A DNA stretch of 5,540 bases, taken from assembly GCA_013815485.1 (NCBI GenBank), contig JACDGB010000146.1:1-5540 (forward strand), read 5' to 3'. Source of the DNA: Rubrobacter sp. GTDB taxonomy: Bacteria; Actinomycetota; Rubrobacteria; Rubrobacterales; Rubrobacteraceae. A program made the position numbers and the translations under genes. The notes under the pieces are model-generated. The model was not told where the DNA came from. It saw only the letters and a program-made list of their open reading frames with translations, and searched no databases. Numbering within the stretch: the first letter of the stretch is position 1; every line of letters begins with the position of its first letter. Below are positions 5,466-5,540 of the stretch, piece by piece.

Positions 5466-5540
5466 CTAACGTCCATTCTCGAACTCCAGCTTGACCCGGT
5501 ACTCCCCATCCAATGAGAGTGCCGCCTCGAAGGGTTTACC
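5466..5540 (-). CDS. C-terminal fragment of an unrecognised gene
   Basis: The last 24 codons before a TAG, entering from the right window edge. The peptide starts GKPFEAALSLDGEYRVK and ends LEFENGR, with a strand-like alternation and codon use resembling the other genes here. The YRVKLEFENGR part recalls the first strands of DUF2442-like small proteins, but this is too short to assign. The same frame stays open for 57 more codons after the TAG, down to a TAA at 5292, so an internal amber mutation is possible. A second frame is also open through this stretch, but it reads as a Ser/Arg-rich shadow. Confidence 0.5.
   Translation of the reverse strand, partial: GKPFEAALSLDGEYRVKLEFENGR

Noticed and set aside
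1221..5468. Amber stop recoding suggested by several TAG-ended genes with open frames beyond
   Set aside because: TAA and TGA are also used, most TAG-ended genes have their expected length, and open extensions of about 50 codons are not rare by chance at this composition.
5449..5483. TTCTCGAA occurring twice (5449-5456 and 5476-5483) as an operator pair
   Set aside because: One copy lies inside the coding end of the edge gene, the element is short, and no promoter is associated.
5427..5516. Plus-strand 29-codon ORF starting MIAKMRKFLEDRR
   Set aside because: No ribosome binding site, antisense to the better-supported edge gene, and too short to judge.

Overview
The window looks like a stretch of a high-GC bacterial chromosome, probably actinobacterial or a similar high-GC lineage. 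This rests on GC-rich codon use, GTG and TTG starts with good Shine-Dalgarno sites, a PIG-V-like mannosyltransferase and a densely packed single-strand layout. I cannot name the species. Every gene I can support lies on the minus strand, so transcription runs from 5540 towards 1. Several long open frames on the plus strand are antisense shadows of these genes.

Layout in transcription order. (a) 5466-5540: the last 24 codons of an unrecognised gene, followed by a 187-base non-coding stretch. That stretch ends in a strong minus-strand hairpin terminator with a UUCG loop at 5300-5335, only 25 bases before the next start codon. (b) 5278-2546: an apparent three-gene operon. It holds a FAD-dependent amine-oxidase/phytoene-desaturase-type oxidoreductase, an ABC ATPase of the YadG type (overlap GTGA with the oxidoreductase), and a six-helix ABC-2 permease of the YadH type that overlaps the ATPase. 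The permease has no ATG, GTG or TTG at the place where homology demands its start. A CTG behind a near-perfect Shine-Dalgarno at 3327-3319 is the best candidate. (c) 2446-1077: a compact block of clearly lower GC. It carries a small basic/acidic protein of a toxin-like family, a DUF2283 protein 4 bases downstream, a 227-residue membrane-anchored protein of unknown function that begins with TTG behind AAGGAG, and a possible 41-codon ORF in the same frame after an amber stop. (d) 1099-1: a PIG-V/GPI-mannosyltransferase-2-like integral membrane glycosyltransferase, cut off at the left edge of the window. It appears in no complete ORF because its stop lies outside.

How they may work together: the oxidoreductase and ABC exporter are translationally coupled and may share a substrate, for example an oxidised lipid, pigment or isoprenoid, but nothing in the sequence identifies it. 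The low-GC block looks like an acquired accessory cassette: a DUF2283 pair of toxin-antitoxin type with a membrane protein riding on the same transcript. It is inserted between housekeeping-like membrane genes. That three-gene cassette, the CTG start, and the terminator/leaderless-start arrangement are the points most worth checking. I saw no tRNA, rRNA, CRISPR array, insertion sequence or transposase.
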